Assembly: GCA_963711705.1 (NCBI GenBank)
Contig: CAVQFM010000015.1
Location: 186,001-250,000 of the forward strand
From: RYN-230 sp963711705
Lineage (GTDB): Bacteria > Actinomycetota > Actinomycetes > Streptosporangiales > Streptosporangiaceae
Direction: 5' to 3'
Length of the DNA stretch: 64,000 bases
The notes beneath the pieces are model-generated. The model was given only the letters and a program-made list of their open reading frames with translations. It was not told where the DNA came from and searched no databases. This document shows, in pieces, positions 17,201 to 27,213 of the stretch. How positions within the stretch are numbered: position 1 is the first letter of the stretch; each line of letters opens with the position of its first letter. A program made the position numbers and the translations under genes.

Positions 17201-18811
17201 GCGGCGACTCGATCCGGATCACCCATCTCGGCCACGCCGGGCTCCGGGTCGACGGCGCCGACCTGCGGTTGCTGATGGATCCGTGGCTGTCCGAGCGGGG
17301 CGCCTTCCAGGCCGCCTGGCACCAGTTCCCGGCCAACGCTCATCTCGACCGCGCTGTCCTGCTGGACTGCGGGTACGTCACGGTCTCGCACGAGCACCTG
17401 GACCACATGGACCTGTCCGTGCTGACCAGCCTGCCGGTGACCGCGACCGTGCTGATTCCGCGCTACCCGTCACCGAACTTCCGCGATCGCCTGGCTGCGG
17501 CCGGCGTGGCCAACGTCATCGAGGTGCCTGCTTGGCACAGGTTCCAGCTCAATGAGCGCGGCGACTGGCTGACGTTCATCACCGAGCAGTCGCCGATGTG
17601 CCATGACGCGGCCGTCCTGGTGTCGGCCGGCGGCGCCGCCCTGCTGCATGGCAACGACGCCCGGCTCACCGTTGGCCAGGTGCGCCGCGCGGCCCTGGAG
17701 TGCGGTGGCCGCCTCGACGTGCTGGCCGTGCAGATGGCCAGTGCCACCTGGCATCCGATCTGCTACGACTACCCGCCAGAGCAAATCCGGCAGATCGGTG
17801 CGGCCAAGCGCGCAGGCAAGTTCCGGGCGGTTGCGCGGCTGGTCCGGATGGTGCGGCCGGAGTTGGTGGTTCCCTTCGCCGGGCCGATGTGCTTCCTCGA
17901 CCCCGAGATCCAGCAGCACAACCGCTGGCTGAAGCCACCCGGCCTGTTCCCCGATCAGAAACAGGCGGCCGATTTCCTGGCCGCGCGGCTGCCTGGGCAG
18001 CGCGTGGGCCTGTGGCTGCCCGGTGACGAGTACGACCCGCTGCGGCGGCGGCACGTCGCCGACGAGCACTGGCACGACTTCGACTTCGCTGACACCGATG
18101 AGTACCTGGACGGGTACGCCCGCACCCGCCGTCCACGATCGATGCGGTACGTGCGGACTTCCCGGCGCCCGGCGCAGATCTTCGTGACGCGTTCGTCGAG
18201 CACTTCCGGCGGCTCGGCGAGATGAGCCCGTACTTCCTTGATCGCATCGACATGACCGTGCGCTTCGAGCTGACCGGAGAGGTTGACGGGCGGTGGGACG
18301 TTCACCTCCGGCCGGACGGCGTCCGGGTTGACCTGAACGGCCGGGCCCGGCAGCCCGACTACGGCTTCCGGCTGGACTCGCGCTGGCTGGCACCGGTGAT
18401 CTTCGGCCGGATCGGCTGGGAGGATCTGTTCCTGTCGTTGCGGTTCTCGGCGTGGCGTGACCCGGACATCTACAACGACTACCTCATCGGCTTCCTCAAG
18501 CACGCTGAGCCGCAAGCCCTGCACGCCATCGAGGACTATGAACAGAGCCGGTCACACGACGAGAAGATCGTGGTCGATGCCCCCGGCGGCCGCTATGAGA
18601 TCGCTCGTTACTGCCCGCACGCGGGCGAGGACCTCGCTATCGGCAGCGCGATCAGGGACGGGGTGATCCGCTGCCTGGGTCACAATCTGGAATTCGACCT
18701 GGCCACCGGGACTTGCCTGAACGCCCGCTGCGATCCGCTGGTCACCCGGCGGCTGACCGCGACGACAGCCAGCACCACGACAGCGTGCTCACCACACCCG
18801 GGGGGGTCTGA
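17197..18811 (+). pseudogene. Metallo-beta-lactamase fold + Rieske [2Fe-2S] fusion protein, frameshifted
   Basis: The N-terminal about 310 residues are a UlaG-like MBL fold: ITHLGHAGLRV, a metal motif SHEHLDHMD (HxHxDH), and ALLHGNDARL. The C-terminal part holds a Rieske cluster: RYCPHAGEDL and later RCLGHNLEFDLATG, giving C-x-H ... C-x2-H. The same two domains, Rieske first, make up CMP-N-acetylneuraminate hydroxylase; here the order is reversed. A one-base shift near 18130 joins the halves (PSTIDAVRADFPAPG ... FRRLGEMSPYF). A second shift near 18760 would end it at the TGA overlapping the next ATG (TGATG). Likely an oxygenase acting on a sugar or sugar nucleotide of this pathway (inference). 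Confidence 0.75.
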
Positions 18812-19584
18812 TGTTGTCCGTACGCAGTAACCACCGCGCCATACCGGGGCAGCGGCCAAGCGACCGGAGCACCGCCGCACTCGGCGCACAGGTCAGCCCG
18901 TGGACCTCGGTCGTCCCGGCGGCCGCCCCCGGGATCAGGCCAAGCCTGGCCCGGCGGCTGCTCGATATCACGGTGGCCATCATCGCTCTGGGCCTGGTGT
19001 GGCCGGCCTTCCTGGTCCTGGCCGTGGCTGCCCGGCGGAGCACAGGCGGTTCAGCGATCTACCGTCAACCCCGGGTCGGGGCGGGTGGCGTCCCGTTCAC
19101 CTTGCTCAAGTTTCGCAGCATGCGGGTGGGCACGGCGGGCCCGGAGGTGACCGCACCCGGCGACGACCGGGTTACCCGGCTCGGCGTATTGCTGCGCAAG
19201 ACAAGTATCGATGAACTGCCGCAGTTGGTGAATGTGCTGCTCGGTGACATGACGCTCGTCGGCCCCCGGCCCGAGACTATCGCCCTGGCGACCCGCTATC
19301 CGCGGGAACTCCAGTTCGTCTTCCGTTACCGCCCCGGTATGACCGGCCCCAGCCAGGTACTGGCGCGTGACGAAAAGGTTCTCGGCCAGGTCGAGGACGT
19401 CGAGAATTTCTACCTGACCGAACTCGTCCCGCACCGGGTGGCCATGGACCTCAGCTACCTGCGGAACCCGACCACTACCCGGACGATCCAGTGGCTGGTC
19501 GACACCTTTCTGTATCTGATCCGCGTCGTACACCCCGAGCCGCTCCGGGCTTTGAGTGATCCAGAACTCGGGAACGGGCGGTGA
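18811..19584 (+). CDS. Undecaprenyl-phosphate sugar phosphotransferase (initiating transferase)
   Basis: Bacterial sugar transferase (PF02397 type), 257 aa. One N-terminal membrane helix (LLDITVAIIALGLVWPAFLVLAV in two parts) precedes the catalytic domain, with IYRQPRVGAGG, FTLLKFRSMRVG, TSIDELPQLVNVLLGDM and VGPRPE, all family hallmarks. It moves a sugar-1-phosphate onto undecaprenyl phosphate and so begins each repeat unit. It lacks the four extra helices of WcaJ/WbaP-type enzymes and resembles the short PglC/EpsL form. ATG 18811 overlaps the preceding TGA after a run of G that may also serve as ribosome site. Confidence 0.93.
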   Translation: MLSVRSNHRAIPGQRPSDRSTAALGAQVSPWTSVVPAAAPGIRPSLARRLLDITVAIIALGLVWPAFLVLAVAARRSTGGSAIYRQPRVGAGGVPFTLLKFRSMRVGTAGPEVTAPGDDRVTRLGVLLRKTSIDELPQLVNVLLGDMTLVGPRPETIALATRYPRELQFVFRYRPGMTGPSQVLARDEKVLGQVEDVENFYLTELVPHRVAMDLSYLRNPTTTRTIQWLVDTFLYLIRVVHPEPLRALSDPELGNGR

Positions 19585-19723
19585 CCTGCCAAGACGACTT
19601 GTTTAAGGAAAGTTAACCAATATACTGAGGCACAGCGTTTTGCTGCCTGGCCAGTGGCAACGTGTTATTGGGCGCTGCCCCCGGCAGAATTAAATTTGCC
19701 CGATTTCTGGGGGGCGGCCCGAT

Positions 19724-22582
19724 ATGAGAAGCTATTTGCGCGTTGGCGCCGTAACGCAGCGCGATAGAGCAGTGAAAACAGCGATCCGGTGGGTCGCCAT
19801 CGCCAGTTCCATCCTAGGCGTGGCACTGACCGGCACGGTCCTGGCCAGCGCCTCGGCGTCGGCGGCCACCACCTACATCGTGGACAACACGAATTCTTCG
19901 TGCTCGGACACCGGGCCCGGCACTGCGGCCCAGCCGTTCTGCACGTCACCGCAGCCGCAAGCAAGGCAGCGTCCGGTGACACGGTACAGGTCAACGCCGG
20001 GACATATACGGGCACCTCGGTGAACCCCGCCTCGGGGGTCACCTTCACGGCCAATCCGGGCGTGCTGATCAGCGGCGGCAGCAGGCGAAGGGCTTCTCGA
20101 TCTCCAGCAAGAGCAACATCACGATCTCCGGCTTCACCATCACCGGCACCTCGTCCTACGGCATCTACGTCAATGGCAGCAGCAATGTCACCCTCTCCGG
20201 CAACACGGTGTCCTCCGCCGGGCAGCCAGTATCCGGGCAGTCCGCCTCCGGCATCTACCTCAGCAGCCTGAACGGCGGGCTCATCAAGGGCAACATCACG
20301 CACGACAATGCTGCCCACGGCATTCTGCTGACCGGGTCGACAACCGGCGTCACGGTGCAGGGCAACACGTCGTACCACAACGCCTATCAGTACCAGCGGA
20401 ACGCCAACGGTATCGACGATACGGCGCCCGGGAACTCCATCATCGGCAACGTGACGTACGCGAACGAGGACAGCGGGATCAATATCTACCCGGCGGGAAC
20501 AATGCGCTCGTGGCCGGCAACGTCACCTACGGCAACGGTGACCACGGCATCGACGACTTCGACGTCACCGGGGGCCGGATCATCGGGAACACGGTCTATT
20601 TCAACTGCACGGACGGTATCAACGTCGAGGGGACGAGCGGTAACTACGACATCGAGAACAACGTCTCGATGAACAACGCGACCGGCGCCATCATCAACCC
20701 GACGCCGATCAACCCGCCCGGAGCGTACACGAACAACTGCAATCGGCGGGTCGGGAACATCGGCGTCTACGACTCGGCCCCGGCCAGCACCACGGCTGAT
20801 TACAACCTGGTCTGGCAGAGCGGGGCGGGCACTGAGTACACCTGGGCCGGCACTTCGTACAGCTCGCTGAGCACGTTGCAGTCCGCTACTGCGCAGGAGT
20901 CTCACGGCGTCTTCGCGAACCCGAAGTTCATCGACGCCGGGGGCGGGAACTTCCAGCTCACCGCGGGATCCCCGGCCATCGACTCGGCGAACGCCGCCGC
21001 GTCCGGTGAGCAGACAACGGATATCCTGGGCAACCCCCGTACCGACGATCCGGCCACGCCCAACACCGGGAACCCGGCCGGATCGTACTACGACCGCGGC
21101 GCCTACGAGTACCAGGGGGGCGGCGGCACGCCAACCGGGCCGACGGCGGCGCTGACGGTGAGCCCGGCCAGTGGCACGGCGCCGTTGGCGGTGACCGCGG
21201 ATGCGTCGGGGTCGACGGCGGGCAGCGCGCCGATCAGCAGTTACTCGTTCAACTTCGGTGACGGCACGACGGCCGGACCGCAGTCCGGCGCGACCGCGAC
21301 CCATACCTACCAGTCCGCGGGCAGTTACACCGTCACCGTCACCGCGACCGACGGCAACAACCAGACCTCCAACGCGACCAAGAACGTCACCGTCAGCGCC
21401 CAGCAGGCGACCGGGCCGACGGCGGCGCTGACGGTCAGCCCGGCCAGTGGCACGGCACCGTTGCCGGTGACCGCGGATGCGTCGGGGTCGACGGCGGGCA
21501 GCGCGCCGATCAGCAGTTACTCGTTCAACTTCGGTGATGGCACGACAGCCGGACCGCAGTCCGGCGCGACCGCGACCCATACCTACCAGTCCGCGGGCAG
21601 TTACACCGTCACCGTCACCGTGACCGACGGCAACAACCAGACCTCCAACGCGACCAAGACCGTCACCGTCAACGCCCAGCAGGCGACCGGGCCGACGGCG
21701 GCGCTGACGGTCAGCCCGGCCAGTGGCACGGCGCCGTTGGCGGTGACCGCGGATGCGTCGGGGTCGACCGCGGGCAGCGCGCCGATCAGCAGTTACTCGT
21801 TCAACTTCGGTGATGGCACGACGGCCGGGCCGCAGTCCGGCGCGACCGCGACCCATACCTACCAGTCCGCGGGCAGTTACACCGTCACCGTCACCGCGAC
21901 CGACGGCAACAACCAGACCTCCAACGCGACCAAGACCGTCACCGTCAGCCCCCAGTCGGGGAGCACGGCCAAATTCATCAACCAGATAGCCACGAACTGG
22001 TCGACGAACTCCCACACGTCGGGCAGCATCACGGTCTGGCGCACCGGTGGCGTGGCCGCTGGCGACCTGATGATCCTCACGGCCCAGCTCACCGGTACCT
22101 CGGCGACCGGTGCGGTCACCGGTACGGACAGCAAGGGTGACACCCTGAGCGTGGCCAACGACGCCTCCGACGGAAGCGGCAACCGCCTCGTGACGCTCTC
22201 TGGCATCGCCCAGAGCGGGCTCGCTGTGAACGACGTGATCACCCTGACGTTCCCGACCGCCTCGACCTACCGGATCACCGGGGACGAGGTGTCCGGAGTG
22301 ACCGCTGTGGACCAGCACGCGGCGGCCAGCGGCAGTGGCAGCACGTTCTCCTCCGGCTCGACCGGCACGATCAGCCGCTCCGGCGAGTTCGTGTTCGCTG
22401 CCGTGGGCACGTTCGGCGGAACCACCCTCAGCTGGGATCCGGGCTGGACCAGCGAGCAGACCTATACGGTCAACTCCAATGCCCTCGGGCGTGCCTACCG
22501 GATCCCGTCCGCCACCGGCACCTTCGCTGCCAGTGGGACGGGCAGCGGGACCTGGCTGGCCGAGATAGCCACGTTCCGATGA
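19724..22582 (+). pseudogene. Secreted right-handed beta-helix protein with three PKD domains, frameshifted
   Basis: Exported protein of about 950 aa when frames are joined. Signal peptide after MRSYLRVGAV, with cleavage near ASASAAT. Then a parallel beta-helix (NosD/pectate-lyase-like) with repeats such as NITISGFTITG, NVTLSGNTVSS, NSIIGNVTYANEDSG. Next come three PKD domains, each starting GPTAALTVSPASGTAPL, and a C-terminal jelly-roll-like domain ending LAEIATFR. Frames shift near 19955, 20085 and 20500. It may bind or cleave the polysaccharide outside the cell. The 139 bp upstream are relatively AT-rich and probably hold its own promoter (GTTTAAGG ... TATACT near 19600-19625). Confidence 0.78.
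21134..21955 (+). repeat. Three 276-bp direct repeats encoding PKD domains
   Basis: Units begin at 21134, 21410 and 21686, exactly 276 bp (92 codons) apart, each opening with ACCGGGCCGACGGCGGCGCT. The copies differ by only a handful of bases, so they arose by recent duplication or are kept alike by gene conversion. They encode the PKD domains of the beta-helix protein, and the number of units may vary between strains. Confidence 0.9.
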
Positions 22583-22859
22583 GGATCCTGGCTCGCTCAC
22601 GGCGGGACCCGGCACGATGACCAGCCAGGTCAGTCAGTGAGTTGGCGCTAGCACCAGCGACGAGCACTAGCCTCGGCCGGCAGATTCCGATGAGTTATCG
22701 CCTGCTGTAATCCCCAACGCCCGGTAAAGCGTCTATTCATAAAAAGATTACCAGGTGTTAGCCTACTGTTTGCCTTGTGCGCCCGTGAGTAGCTGGGGGG
22801 CTGTGGTCTACGGGACGTGAAGGGCCTGGTGGGGAACCGTGTTCTGAGGGGAACTCAGC

Positions 22860-24280
22860 ATGGGACAGGCGAGCGGGGAGAACGCCTCTGCCCAGGCAGG
22901 GGAAACGCAGCACTCGATCATTCTCGATGGCGTCCAGCATCCCATTGTCACGATTGATTCGCTGGAGGTGCAGGCCGCCGTCGCGGCCGAGCGCGCCCGC
23001 ATCGCGCGGGAGATGGACGACACGGTCAGCAAGAGCCTGCTCGGTGTCTCCATGGTGGCCGCGTCTTTGGCATCAGCTCCCCGGGCCGATGACACCCACG
23101 CCCTTGACCAGCAACTACGTGAGCTGACCCGGCTGGCCCGGCGTGCCGTCTCGGATGCCCGGTGTGTCATCAGCGATCTGCGGGAGGAAGCACTCGTCGA
23201 CGAGGTGCGGAGCGTCGCCACCGCTTGGGGCGTGTTCACCGGCGTCAACGTCATTCTGGAGCTGGCGCCCGAGAGTACGGCGTCCGCCCGCGGACGGGGT
23301 GAGATCCTGGCCGACCTCCGCGAGGCACTGCGCAACGTGGAACAGCACGCGCGGGCCGGTCAGATACGCGTCGGCCTGCGCCGGGCAGACGAGCAGTTGC
23401 TGCTGACCGTCGCCGACGATGGTGCCGGATTCCGGCCACCAGCCGACCTGGCCGAGTTGCGGGACATCGGCTGCACCGGGCTCGCCAGGATGAATGAGCG
23501 CGCCCAGCGCCTGGGCGGCCACGTGACCATCGAGTCCTGGCCGGGCCGGGGAACCTGCCTCCAGGTCGAGATTCATGCCCCAGCTCCGGCTAGGCGCCAG
23601 TTCCCGGCTGGGCCGGTGACCGCCCAGGAACGGGTGATCATTGCCGACAGCAATCCTGTGCTGCGCGCGGGGCTGCGGGCAGCGCTCAGCCAGGCGGCGG
23701 AAATTGAGATCACCGCGGAAGCGGGCAATGGCGAGGATGCGGTCGCGCTGGTGCGCGAGCACCACCCCGACGTGCTCCTCCTCGACGCCGGGATGCCACT
23801 GCCCGAAGGTTTGGCAACCATCCGGCATATCAGTCCGCTCACCCGGGTCGTCACGCTGACCAGCGTGGATGATGCCAATCTGGCCATGGGGGCGGTCGCG
23901 GCCGGAGCCAGCGGCTGCCTGCTGCGCGGGGAATTCGAACCGGGCGAACTGATCCAGGCTGTGCTGGGCGCGGCGCGGCAGCAGCCGGTCCCGGAACCGT
24001 CCGCCGGGGCGAATGGAAAGAGCTCGCTTCGTACTGGGCTCGGCCGGCGGCACCTGGCCCTATGGGCCTTCGGCCCCGGGAGATCGAGATCATGGGGCTC
24101 ATCGCGGACGGTCTGTCCAACCGGCAGATCGCGGCCCGCCTGGTCATCACCGAGAAGACAGTGAAGAACCATATTTGCAGCATCTACCAGCGCTTCGGGG
24201 TGACCGAGCGCAGTCAGGCGGTAAGCCACTGGCGGGAGTTCTGGACTGCTTCAGACCTGCCCGGCGGTTCGTCCCGGTAA
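22860..24280 (+). pseudogene. Kinase-receiver-LuxR HTH fusion regulator, His replaced by Asp, frameshifted
   Basis: One protein joins a NarX/DesK-like kinase (residues about 38-240), a receiver (about 260-375) and a LuxR-type HTH. In the HisKA_3 helix the usual RELHD box reads REMDD, so phospho-accepting His is Asp53. The ATP-binding domain keeps its N-box (REALRNVEQHARA), VADDGAGF and GCTGLARM. The receiver keeps phospho-acceptor Asp in VLLLDAGMP, but its conserved Lys is Arg (GCLLRGE). A one-base shift between about 24000 and 24060 separates the HTH (LRPREIEIMGLIADGLSNRQIA), ending 24280. The tail overlaps the convergent regulator gene by 30 bp. Soluble: no membrane helix. Confidence 0.78.
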
Positions 24281-25006
24281 TTGGATCCTGGCCGGGCTTG
24301 GCGAGGACAGGCCAGCCCGCCTGGCCAGGGCCACGGCGGCGAGCGCCGAGTGCACGTTGAGCTTTTTCATCATGTTGTAAATGTGGGTTCGGATCGTATT
24401 CTGGGACAGGAACAACTGGGTGGCAATGGTATCTGCGCTCATGCCCCCAGCCAGGCAGCTGAGGATCTGCCTCTCCCGCGGGCTCAGCGTGGCGAGCAGA
24501 GCTTCGTGCTCAGTGCGCTGGCTCTGCGCGGATTTCAGGTCCGCAAGCACATGGGTAAGAAGCCTTGGTGGTATCCAGGTCTCTCCGCGCAATGAACCCC
24601 AGACCACGGACAGCAGATGCTCAATGGGCTCGTTCTTGAGCACCCATCCCGACACGCCGATGCGCACCGCGTCAATGACCCGGCTCTCATCCCGGCCCGC
24701 GGTAACAACCACGATCCGTACCTCGGGATCGTCAGACAATGCGTCGTTCGCGAATTCGATGCCGTCGATGCCGTCGAGGTCGACGTCGAGCAGCACGATG
24801 TCGATGTGCTTTTCACTGAGGGCCGAGCGGGTCTGCTCGATCGATGTCGCGGCGGATGCGGCCAGCCCGGGCTCGATGTCGAGCCGGCAGGCCAGCGCCT
24901 CGGCGAACGGGACATAGTCGTCCACGACGAGGAGCTGCCTGACCGCAGCCCCAGACAGTCGCAGCGAGGCCACGGGGGCCGAGTTGCGGATCATCGCGGT
25001 CTTCAC
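24251..25006 (-). CDS. NarL/FixJ-family response regulator
   Basis: Response regulator of 251 aa. Receiver at residues about 22-140 has all key residues: VVDDY acidic pair, VLLDVDLDG phospho-acceptor, VVTAG Thr and WVLKNE Lys. LuxR-type HTH near the C-terminus (LSPRERQILSCLAGGMSADTIATQLFLS). Start is GTG 25006, whose codon overlaps the stop of the upstream regulator gene (GTGA), so it is translationally coupled to it and to the kinase beyond. The extra 20 residues before the receiver make the start uncertain; ATG 24994 is an alternative. Target genes unknown. Confidence 0.9.
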   Translation of the reverse strand: MKTAMIRNSAPVASLRLSGAAVRQLLVVDDYVPFAEALACRLDIEPGLAASAATSIEQTRSALSEKHIDIVLLDVDLDGIDGIEFANDALSDDPEVRIVVVTAGRDESRVIDAVRIGVSGWVLKNEPIEHLLSVVWGSLRGETWIPPRLLTHVLADLKSAQSQRTEHEALLATLSPRERQILSCLAGGMSADTIATQLFLSQNTIRTHIYNMMKKLNVHSALAAVALARRAGLSSPSPARIQLPGRTAGQV

Positions 25007-25692
25007 CCACTGGCAGCTGATTGCTTCACCGGCGGGCCAAGCGAGTACTGACCCGAGATTCCAAGTAGGCAGGAGCGGGCGACCATGCTTGTCGCCTCCA
25101 ATCGGGAGTGCGCGCCAAGTTTGACGAGAACGCTTTGAATATGAGTGCGTGCAGTGCTCAGGGAGATAGCCAGCGATCGCGCGATCTGCTTGGTCGAATG
25201 TCCTTCCATGATCAGCATCAGCACTTCTTGCTCACGCAAGGTGAGCAACCGGAGGAGCCGGTCGCCGTCGCTGGTCACCGGTGGGCTGAGTTGGCGGGGC
25301 TGAGCATGCATCGGGTCTGTGACCACGGCACGCTCACCTGCTCCTACCTCGGCCAGGGTGCGAACGATCTCGCACAGATGCTGGTCCGTCCGGATGAGGG
25401 CGGCCGCACCGCTGCTGATCACCTCAGTACTGGCCGCCGGATCAGTACTGTCGGCCAGCATGACCACCTTGACCTGGGGATATCGCCCGGAAATCACGCT
25501 CAGCGCGCTGAAACTGCTACCGATGCCGAACCGGATGGCCATCAGGCATATGTCGGGCTGGTGCCGGGCCACCGCTGCCAGCACCTCTTGCGGAGAGGTG
25601 GCCAGCGCGGCCACCGTCACCCCGTTCTGGGTGAGTGCCGCGGCCAGTACGTCGATGAACAGCCGCTGGCCGTCACCAAGCACGATCCTCAT
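25003..25692 (-). CDS. NarL-type regulator with degenerate receiver
   Basis: A 229-aa regulator from ATG 25692 (MRIVLGDGQRLF). The fold of a receiver is evident, but the strand-3 phospho-acceptor Asp is replaced: PDICLMAIRFG has Ala52 where Asp is expected, the acidic pocket keeps one Asp (LGDG), and the switch Lys is Arg (ALIRTD). The LuxR HTH is intact (LTLREQEVLMLIMEGHSTKQIARSL). It cannot be phosphorylated at the normal site, so it probably works by another signal or as a constitutive dimer. ATGA overlap with the kinase upstream and GTGA overlap with the regulator downstream show a three-gene operon. Confidence 0.88.
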   Translation of the reverse strand: MRIVLGDGQRLFIDVLAAALTQNGVTVAALATSPQEVLAAVARHQPDICLMAIRFGIGSSFSALSVISGRYPQVKVVMLADSTDPAASTEVISSGAAALIRTDQHLCEIVRTLAEVGAGERAVVTDPMHAQPRQLSPPVTSDGDRLLRLLTLREQEVLMLIMEGHSTKQIARSLAISLSTARTHIQSVLVKLGAHSRLEATSMVARSCLLGISGQYSLGPPVKQSAASG

Positions 25693-26393
25693 TTGCCGCC
25701 GCCCGCCGTGCGCCGATCCGTGATGACAGGGATCAATAGCCTGACCAGAGTCCGGCCCGAGGAGAGCCGCTCCATCTCCATGCGACCGCCGCATTCCGCG
25801 AGCATTTTCTGGGTGATACGGAGCCCGAGCCCGGCTCCCTGGCCGACGGTCGCGGATGCAAAGCCCGGACCATCGTCGATGACCTCGATAACTTCGATGT
25901 CACCATCGGTCCGCTCAGTCAGCTGAACGTGCCCATCCGGTCCGGCCGCATGCGTCGCGTTGGCCAGGACATTGGCGAGCGCTCGTCTCAGTCGCGTGCT
26001 GACCGCTATTACATATCGTGGTCGGTGGCCTGGCTGGCGCAGGATGATCCGCTGGGCGCAGGTCAGCTGCTCGGAATTGACTGCGTCCCGGACGAGCCTC
26101 GTGATATCGACTGCTTTTGCGTTGTGCGCGGCGACTGGCCCGGTCACCATGTCGTTAATGATCATAGAGACCCAGTTGACCTCGGTCACGATCTGCTCGA
26201 GGTACCGCCGGGCCCCTTCCGGTACCTGCGTGTCGGCCAGGGCGGCCGAGGCCAGGATGAGCACCGTGGCCACGGGTTGGCGCAGGTCGTGGGCGGCCTG
26301 CTGGATTGCTTCCGGCGTCTGATGGGTATTACCGGGGCCCGTCGGGGTAGCCGGTGATCGGTCCACTTTGGGAGGCAATGACCGATTTGTCAC
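25689..26393 (-). CDS. Soluble histidine kinase
   Basis: Short cytosolic kinase, 234 aa from GTG 26393, without membrane helices or a recognisable sensor domain. HisKA motif AAHDLRQPVATVL places the phospho-accepting His at residue 35; HATPase has N-box LANVLANATHAA, G1 VIDDGPGF and G2 GLGLRITQKM. It lies first in an operon with two NarL-type regulators, of which only the distal one has a functional phospho-acceptor Asp. Pairing a HisKA-type kinase with NarL-type regulators is uncommon, since these usually pair with HisKA_3 kinases. Confidence 0.88.
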   Translation of the reverse strand: MTNRSLPPKVDRSPATPTGPGNTHQTPEAIQQAAHDLRQPVATVLILASAALADTQVPEGARRYLEQIVTEVNWVSMIINDMVTGPVAAHNAKAVDITRLVRDAVNSEQLTCAQRIILRQPGHRPRYVIAVSTRLRRALANVLANATHAAGPDGHVQLTERTDGDIEVIEVIDDGPGFASATVGQGAGLGLRITQKMLAECGGRMEMERLSSGRTLVRLLIPVITDRRTAGGGK

Positions 26394-26876
26394 ACCCTAC
26401 CCCCCGAATGAACGGCCACCCAGCAAATCGTGGCCGGAACAAAGAACCAAGATGGACGTCAGGTGTCCAAATCCATATTTCATTCTGGTGGGCGTCGGCT
26501 GCCAGCATAAGGCCTTGGGCCGGCCCAATGACTTCATGTAATCGAAATACGACTTTCAGTGGAGAAATTGGTTGCGCGGCACCGTTGCTGCCGTTCTGGG
26601 CTGACCAATCGAACCACCAATCCAGCCAATCCAGCCAATCCAGCCAATTCGGAAGTAACAACGTACCTCCAGGGGTAGCTGAGGCGGCGGGCGACGTAGA
26701 TGAGCCCGGCCGTTCCGTTGGCTGACTCCTGCGCCACCAAGAATCGGGGGCAGCACAGTACGTGCCCGCGCCATGCTCGTTCAGCACAGAAAGACGTTGA
26801 CCACGACGTGCGCCCCAGCGAGCCCCAGCCGGGTAGGGCCGGTCCGTGCAGTCATCCAGTATGCGGGGCAGTGCGG
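26394..26876. other. Gene-poor spacer with short tandem repeat
   Basis: About 480 bp between the kinase operon (-) and a hydrolase remnant (+). Composition is lower in GC than in the flanking genes. A reading frame on the minus strand encodes repeated WLD residues because of the 9-bp repeat at 26619, but has no family resemblance or ribosome site. It probably includes the promoter of the kinase operon at its left end; nothing else could be supported. Confidence 0.5.
26619..26647. repeat. 9-bp tandem repeat AATCCAGCC x3
   Basis: Three perfect copies of AATCCAGCC followed by a partial fourth (AAT). Short minisatellite in noncoding DNA; likely replication slippage. No known function. Confidence 0.85.
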
Positions 26877-27128
26877 CGGCTGCCGGTCGCGTTCGGCTGG
26901 CTGACCCGGCGCGGCGACCCCGCTACCGCGCGCGGGCTGACCCGGCCGGAGATCCGCCGGGACGCGGTGCGGGTGCCGCGGGCGGCCACCGCTGACCCTG
27001 ATTCCCTGGTCCGGGTGGCCGGCCGCCTGCTGGGCTACCACCAGCCGGCGCTCATCCGGGAGTTCACTCCCGCCCCGGCGGCGGCCTGGCGGCACCTCCC
27101 AGCCCCGGCGATCACGATTAGAAAATGA
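26877..27128 (+). pseudogene. Remnant of an alpha/beta-hydrolase, C-terminal half only
   Basis: About 83 codons with normal high-GC codon bias read RLPVAFGWLTRRGDPATA, then IRRDAVRV, then RVAGRLLGYHQPALI, and stop at 27128. This order resembles the lid and following region of actinobacterial alpha/beta-fold hydrolases (FGWLTRR ... IRRD ... LPGFDRPAL). The nucleophile elbow that should precede it, and the catalytic Asp/His that should follow, are missing. It is interpreted as a decayed fragment. The resemblance is from memory of the family and modest, so confidence is limited. Confidence 0.35.
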
Positions 27129-27213
27129 TGATGTTTAGCATCATTTGCCGGGCCGTGGCGGCGGCCGCCGCCCGGCCCGCTGGGTGCGGGCGCCCGGGCC
27201 ATATCCTGTGCGG

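Noticed and set aside
20486..22615. A 709-codon open frame on the - strand opposite the PKD repeats
   Set aside because: Antisense shadow: repeats in it mirror the 276-bp PKD units, with no motif of its own.
26329..26787. A 152-codon frame on the - strand with WLDWLDWLD
   Set aside because: The pattern comes from the 9-bp noncoding repeat; it overlaps the start of the kinase gene and has no ribosome site or homologous look.
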